Part shown: in pieces, positions 60,074-64,000 of the stretch
Position numbering within the stretch: the stretch's first letter is position 1
How the letters are laid out: each line of letters opens with the position of its first letter
DNA from: Candidatus Bipolaricaulota bacterium
GTDB lineage: Bacteria; Bipolaricaulota; Bipolaricaulia; UBA7950; UBA9294
Length of the DNA: 64,000 nt
NCBI GenBank assembly: GCA_028277345.1
Contig: JANQGM010000019.1
Location: forward strand, 161,822-225,821
Direction of reading: 5' to 3'
Notes under the pieces: generated by a model
Told to the model about the DNA's origin: nothing
Database searches by the model: none
Seen by the model: only the letters and a program-made list of their open reading frames with translations
Translations under genes and position numbers: made by a program

Positions 60074-60803
60074 AGAACGACAATCCGTGAGCGTTTCAGG
60101 AGCCGGCGCGATTGCCGGTGGGTCTTATTCCCGCGTTTCGATATCCGGCGCCGGTCGGGTCAGTGGCGATTTATATGCCGAAGAGCTTCGCATGTCCGGC
60201 GCCGGCCGGGTGAACGGCCATTGCGAGGTCGTTCAGCTGACGGTCTCAGGAACCGGCCGCTTCGAAAAGGGCATTGTCGCTGACGAGATGCGCGTGAGCG
60301 GCGTCGCCCGGGTTGACGGGCTTGTGAAGGTCAAGGAACTGAAGTGCTCGGGCACGTTCCGTACCGCGGAGAGCATTAGCTCGGAATACGTGAAGGTGAG
60401 CGGCCAACTTCATGTCGACGGCGATGTCGAATCAGAGATCTACCGCGCCAGCGGAGGATTCGATATTCGGGGACTGCTGTCCGCTGACCGAATCGAAATT
60501 CACCCCGGAGGGCGTTGCCGGGCCGCCGAAATCGGAGGAGCGCATATCGATGTGCGCCGCTATGGCTCTCGGGATCGCGGTATCTTGGAATCGGTCATTC
60601 GCGCGCTCAGCAGCGCTTGGGGCGGAGAGGTCGAAGCCAAGGTGATTGAGGGCGACGAGATTTACTTGGAATACACGCGGGCGGATGTTGTGCGTGGGAA
60701 GACGATTGAAATCGGTCCGCACTGCGAAATCGGACACGTGGAATACACGGAATCATTGAAGGTGCACGAGGACTCAAACGTGGGGAAGCGAACCAAGAAC
60801 TGA
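60066..60803 (+). CDS. Bactofilin-like polymer-forming protein (YhbE/YhbF type)
   Basis: A 245-residue protein built of short beta-helix repeats: SVSGAGAIAGG, SISGAGRVSGDL, RMSGAGRVNG, TVSGTGRFEKG, RVSGVARVDG, KCSGTFRTAE and KVSGQLHVDG follow at intervals of about 20 residues. This is the YhbE/YhbF bactofilin pattern, which in B. subtilis affects flagellar assembly. The last 90 residues continue the helix with a less regular region that contains a predicted coil. It overlaps the YhbD-like gene by 8 bases, so regulator and polymer are co-translated. Confidence 0.85.
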   Translation: MSEERQSVSVSGAGAIAGGSYSRVSISGAGRVSGDLYAEELRMSGAGRVNGHCEVVQLTVSGTGRFEKGIVADEMRVSGVARVDGLVKVKELKCSGTFRTAESISSEYVKVSGQLHVDGDVESEIYRASGGFDIRGLLSADRIEIHPGGRCRAAEIGGAHIDVRRYGSRDRGILESVIRALSSAWGGEVEAKVIEGDEIYLEYTRADVVRGKTIEIGPHCEIGHVEYTESLKVHEDSNVGKRTKN

Positions 60804-60819
60804 CCTCCTCCCGATGAAC

Positions 60820-60867
60820 CGGGCTGCTTGCAGAGGACACTTATGTGAAGGAACGGCAAGCAGCCCG
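60820..60867 (+). terminator. Perfect 12-bp stem-loop after the bactofilin gene
   Basis: CGGGCTGCTTGC (60820-60831) pairs with GCAAGCAGCCCG (60856-60867) across a 24-nt loop. No T-run follows, so it may be a processing or regulatory structure rather than an intrinsic terminator. Confidence 0.5.
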
Positions 60868-60919
60868 TCATCACCGTTAGATAGAGGCGGGACCATCCAA
60901 GCAGGATAAAGGAGGGCGC

Positions 60920-62296
60920 GTGAAATCAACGATCCAACAAGCGATTGCAGCGAGTCCTGCGGATTACACCGAGATCCGCATCGAACGCCGCTGGTTGACG
61001 CACGTCGGCTACCAACGAGACAAGCTGGAGAACCTTGAGGTTCGGATCGAATCCGGAGGAGTCGTGCGTTGCCTGAAGAATGGCGGATGGGGCATCTCGG
61101 TGTTCAACGACCTATCGTCCCTTTCCAAATGTATCGCGGAAGCGTCAAGACTGGCACAGATCGTGTCAGAACGAGGTGATGATGGCGTTCGATTGGCCGC
61201 TGTTCCGAGGGTCGAAGATGAGTTCCGCGCACACTTGGAGCACGATTTTCGGCACATTCCGCTTCAGGAAAAGGTGGCGCTCGCCGAGAACTACAATCGG
61301 ATGATCCTGGGCGCCTCCGACAAGATCGTTTCGTCGATGGTTCAGTACGTCGACCGCTTCATCGAAAAAACGTTCGCCAACTCGGAAGGGACGTTCTTGG
61401 TTCAGGAACTTCCCGACATCACGCTCCTGCTTGGTGCAGTCGCTGGGGATGGAAAAGGGGATATCCAGCTTGGCTCGGAATCGGTGGGCCAAGCGGGTGG
61501 ATTCGAGTGGGTGAAAGGACGAGGTGATCAGGCACGAGCCGCCGCTGATCGAGCGGTTGCCATGCTCGAGGCGGCTCCCGTCCAAGGCGGGCAGCATACG
61601 GTGATCCTCGATCCGCACTTGGCAGGCGTCTTTATCCACGAAGCCTTCGGACATTTCTGCGAAGCGGATTTTCTCTACAAGAACCCGCGATTGGCGGATG
61701 TGATGTCGCTGGGCAATGCGTTCGGGTTACCGGAACTTCAGGTGTTCGACGAGGGATTTGTCCCCGGGCACCGAGGGAACGTGCCCTTCGATGACGAAGG
61801 GGTGCGTCGCACCAAGACGCAACTGATCAAGGATGGCCGGCTGAACTCCCTCCTGCATTCCAGGGAGACGGCGGCGCGAATGGGGGCGGAGCCAACGGGG
61901 AACGCTCGCGCTACCACCAATGAGTTTGAGCCCATCGTTCGAATGACCAATACCTACATCGAGAATGGCTCAACTTCAGTTGAGGACATGATCAAGGGCG
62001 TTGATCGAGGCATCTATGCGATCGGTGCGTATGGGGGACAGACGGAATTCGAGTTGTTCTCCTTCTCGGCAGAATACGGGTACGAGATCATCGATGGGGA
62101 GGTGGGAGGATTGGTACGCAACGTCGTGCTAAGTGGAAACCTCTTTGAAACCCTTCGTTCCATCGATGCGATCGGAAACGACCGAGACCTTTACGGCGGT
62201 GTCGGCGGGTGCGGCAAGGGAGGGCAATCGTCCTTGCCCTGCACCGTGGGATCTCCGCACATTCGCATTCGCAACGTCACCATTGGAGGTGAATAG
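60920..62296 (+). CDS. tldD: TldD metalloprotease subunit
   Basis: A 458-residue protein of the TldD/PmbA family. IHEAFGHFCEADFLYKNPR near residue 240 contains the HExxxH zinc motif of TldD. Downstream are GRLNSLLHSRETAARMG, EPTGNARATTNEFEPIVRMTNTYIENG and GGVGGCGKGGQSSLPC with its Cys-Gly-rich end. With TldE it forms a protease that degrades unfolded or leader-bearing peptides, as in microcin B17 maturation and CcdA turnover. The start is GTG with GGAGG upstream. The TldE gene begins 1 bp after its stop. Confidence 0.93.
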   Translation: MKSTIQQAIAASPADYTEIRIERRWLTHVGYQRDKLENLEVRIESGGVVRCLKNGGWGISVFNDLSSLSKCIAEASRLAQIVSERGDDGVRLAAVPRVEDEFRAHLEHDFRHIPLQEKVALAENYNRMILGASDKIVSSMVQYVDRFIEKTFANSEGTFLVQELPDITLLLGAVAGDGKGDIQLGSESVGQAGGFEWVKGRGDQARAAADRAVAMLEAAPVQGGQHTVILDPHLAGVFIHEAFGHFCEADFLYKNPRLADVMSLGNAFGLPELQVFDEGFVPGHRGNVPFDDEGVRRTKTQLIKDGRLNSLLHSRETAARMGAEPTGNARATTNEFEPIVRMTNTYIENGSTSVEDMIKGVDRGIYAIGAYGGQTEFELFSFSAEYGYEIIDGEVGGLVRNVVLSGNLFETLRSIDAIGNDRDLYGGVGGCGKGGQSSLPCTVGSPHIRIRNVTIGGE

Positions 62297-62297
62297 G

Positions 62298-63623
62298 ATG
62301 AACGACATCCTCAAGCGAGCGGCCGCGCGAGCGGATCGTGCCGAACTCTACCATCTTCAACAGCGGAGTCTTCCGGTGACCTTCGATGCGCAAGGCCTGT
62401 CGGTGATTAAAGCGAGACGCACGGAAGGGGTTGCCCTTCGAACGATCGATCGCGGAAGACTGGGATATGCGACGACAACGGATCTTCAGCATCCTGAGGC
62501 CGTGGTCGATGCCGCGCTGGCCACAGCGATATTCGGCGAGGTGGTAGATCTTGATATGCCGGCGCAGTCGCCGCGCGTGGACGGCGGGCGGTTGAGCACG
62601 GGCACGGCGACTCCCTCACCCGAACGACTGATCGAATTGGGAATGGCGATACGCGAACGCATTGCCGAAGACAACGAGTCAGCCGAACTTGGGTTGGAGA
62701 TCCAATCTACGCAAGACTGTGTTCGAGTGGCCAATACAGCGGGATTGGCATTTGAGGAAACGCAGTCCTTTGTTGAGATTAGCATCGAGGCGACGTTGGC
62801 TCAGGACGACGATATCTACACGGTGTCGGATAGCCACGTCATTTCGGACGTCGACACGGCGTCGGTTGACGACATTACCCAACGCATCCGATGGTTGCTT
62901 GCTGCGGGAAGGGATGTCGTCTCCGCACCGTCCGGAACGTTGCCTGTGGTCTTTACGCCGCACGGCGCGCTGGCCGTTCTTCTCCCCGTTGCGTCAGGGC
63001 TCAGTGGGAAGTCCGTGCTGTTGGGAACATCGCCGCTAGGGGACAAGCTGGGACAGCCGATCTTTGACGAGCGCGTGTGCCTCACCGACGATGGATCGTG
63101 CGAAGGCGGAAAGCGCTGGGGCAGTGCGGACGATGAAGGCGTCGCTTCGTGCCGAACGGGGCTGGTGTCCGAGGGTGTCTTGTCCTCGTTCTACTACGAT
63201 TTGCGAACCGCCAAGCAGGCGGAGACCCAGTCAACGGGCAACGGCATCAAGGGAGGCTTTTTTGGGGGGCGCGATTTTCGGCCCGCTCCGCAGCCGAACC
63301 TTTCCCATCTGATCCTCGGCGAGGGGGGACGTTGCTTTGATGAGCTGATCTCGACGATCTCATCCGGCTTGGTTGTGGATACGGTGATGGGTCTTGGGCA
63401 AGGCAATGTGATGGCCGGCGATTTCTCCAACAACGTCTCCGCCGCATTTCTGATCCAAGACGGCAAGATGGCGGGGCGCGTGAAGAATGTGATGATTGCC
63501 GGCAACAGTTATCAGCTGCTCAAGGACCACCTCATCGGGCTTTCGGATCGCAGCCAGTGGATCTACGGACGATTCCGATTTCCTGCCTTGGCGCTCGATG
63601 GCCTCCACGTGGCTTCCAAGTAG
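62298..63623 (+). CDS. tldE: TldE/PmbA protease partner subunit
   Basis: A 441-residue paralogue of TldD that lacks the HExxxH motif, as expected of TldE/PmbA: in the equivalent place it reads PVVFTPHGALAVLLPVASGLSGKSVLLGTSPLGDKLG. Other family features are TEGVALRTIDRGRLGYATT near the start, EGVLSSFYYDLRTAKQ, and GNVMAGDFSNNVSAAFLIQDGKMAGRVKNVMIAGN near the end. AGGTGAATAGG precedes the ATG at 62298. The frame start at 62133 lies inside tldD. The two proteins act as a heterodimer. Confidence 0.92.
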   Translation: MNDILKRAAARADRAELYHLQQRSLPVTFDAQGLSVIKARRTEGVALRTIDRGRLGYATTTDLQHPEAVVDAALATAIFGEVVDLDMPAQSPRVDGGRLSTGTATPSPERLIELGMAIRERIAEDNESAELGLEIQSTQDCVRVANTAGLAFEETQSFVEISIEATLAQDDDIYTVSDSHVISDVDTASVDDITQRIRWLLAAGRDVVSAPSGTLPVVFTPHGALAVLLPVASGLSGKSVLLGTSPLGDKLGQPIFDERVCLTDDGSCEGGKRWGSADDEGVASCRTGLVSEGVLSSFYYDLRTAKQAETQSTGNGIKGGFFGGRDFRPAPQPNLSHLILGEGGRCFDELISTISSGLVVDTVMGLGQGNVMAGDFSNNVSAAFLIQDGKMAGRVKNVMIAGNSYQLLKDHLIGLSDRSQWIYGRFRFPALALDGLHVASK

Positions 63624-63659
63624 CGCATTCGTGGTTAAAGCACGGCAAATGAGGAACCG

Positions 63660-64000
63660 ATGACATACGAGACGAGAAGATGGTTCGCCCCCTTCTTCAC
63701 GATTTGGACCGGACAGCAATTGTCGATCGTGGGAAGCCGCGCCGCCCAATTTGCGTTGGTATGGTGGCTGACGTTGGAGACGGGATCGGCATCCGTCCTG
63801 GCGACGGCTTCCCTGGTCGCCTTTGTCCCGATTATCCTCTTCGGTCCGTTTGTCGGAGCCCTGATTGATCGATGGAATCGACGCATCGTGATGATCGTCG
63901 CCGATTCGTTCATCGCCTTGGTCGGCCTGTGGCTCGCCTATTTGTTCTGGTCGGGAACGATGGAGGTGTGGCACATCTACGTGGTGATGCTCGCCCGTTC
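63660..64000 (+). CDS. MFS transporter, C-terminus cut off by window edge
   Basis: 113 codons are visible. WFAPFFTIWTGQQLSIVGSRAAQFALVWWLTLETGSASVLATASLVAFVPIILFGPFVGALIDRWNRRIVMIVADSF is the N-terminal half of the MFS_3 (EntS/antibiotic-efflux-like) type, with motif A in GALIDRWNRR. Helices 1-3 and the start of 4 are present. AGGAACCG precedes the ATG. An exporter is likely by family, with substrate unknown. Confidence 0.85.
   Translation, partial: MTYETRRWFAPFFTIWTGQQLSIVGSRAAQFALVWWLTLETGSASVLATASLVAFVPIILFGPFVGALIDRWNRRIVMIVADSFIALVGLWLAYLFWSGTMEVWHIYVVMLAR

Noticed and set aside
1..64000. tRNA, rRNA genes or a CRISPR array
   Set aside because: I found no cloverleaf with GTTCGA-type T-arm, no rRNA-like sequence and no regularly spaced repeats. 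A covariance-model scan would be needed to exclude an unusual tRNA.

Overview
The window is bacterial chromosome, moderately GC-rich by eye, with short intergenic gaps, AGGAGG-type ribosome binding sites, many 4-base ATGA gene overlaps and sigma-70-like promoters (TTGxxx, 16-17 nt, TATAAT-like). I recognise no rRNA, tRNA or CRISPR array. Several exported proteins carry lipoboxes. The mix of PKD lipoprotein, polygalactosaminidase-like lipoprotein, RIO kinase, TIGR04076 proteins, YhbD-bactofilin pair and ATP-type PEP carboxykinase does not fix the phylum. Bipolaricaulota (Acetothermia/OP1) is a weak guess only.

Layout. 1-5.5 kb: a truncated membrane PAS sensor diverges from a coupled run of P1-type aminopeptidase, methyltransferase, GNAT enzyme and an exported hydrolase fused to a tyrosine-phosphatase domain. 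5.5-10.9 kb (minus): an Rrf2 regulator, an Ntn-type amidase lipoprotein, a MacB-like ABC exporter with an exported partner, and a PAS/CxxC protein. 11-21.7 kb (plus): an esterase, a tandem array of three complete and one broken TIGR04076 genes, an MFS carrier, a GNAT-APH pair, patatin, thioredoxin-like and GH114-like exported proteins, an ABC-F ATPase and a YfcE-like phosphoesterase.

21.67-25.03 kb is the accessory island. Two inverted arms of about 160 bp enclose a self-regulated ArsR operon with a Cys/His-rich small protein and, inside a second pair of short direct repeats, a 509-residue reverse transcriptase of the unknown-group or defence type. About 400 nt upstream of the RT hold no recognisable protein family: either a template/guide RNA or a 70-codon ORF coupled to the RT by a TAATG junction. 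This is the strongest candidate for an undescribed system.

25.2-43.5 kb: a small lipoprotein, a VOC protein, an AraC-GyrI regulator plus a free GyrI paralogue, two tandem ferredoxin-tailed aldo/keto reductases coupled to a RIO kinase, an orphan peptide permease, a PKD/transglutaminase lipoprotein, a five-PAS GAF-GGDEF cyclase, a heterodimeric ABC exporter with one degenerate site, and an SsuABC-like importer. 43.5-54.5 kb is a housekeeping block: nadK, pdxS-pdxT, gap, comF-like, MBL hydrolase, dnaG-rpoD-miaA, nnr, tatD. 54.5-64 kb: a 510-bp gene-free gap, pckA, two unknown minus-strand genes, a GNAT gene, a 55-codon ORF with yhbD-like regulator and bactofilin, the TldD/TldE pair, and the start of another MFS carrier.
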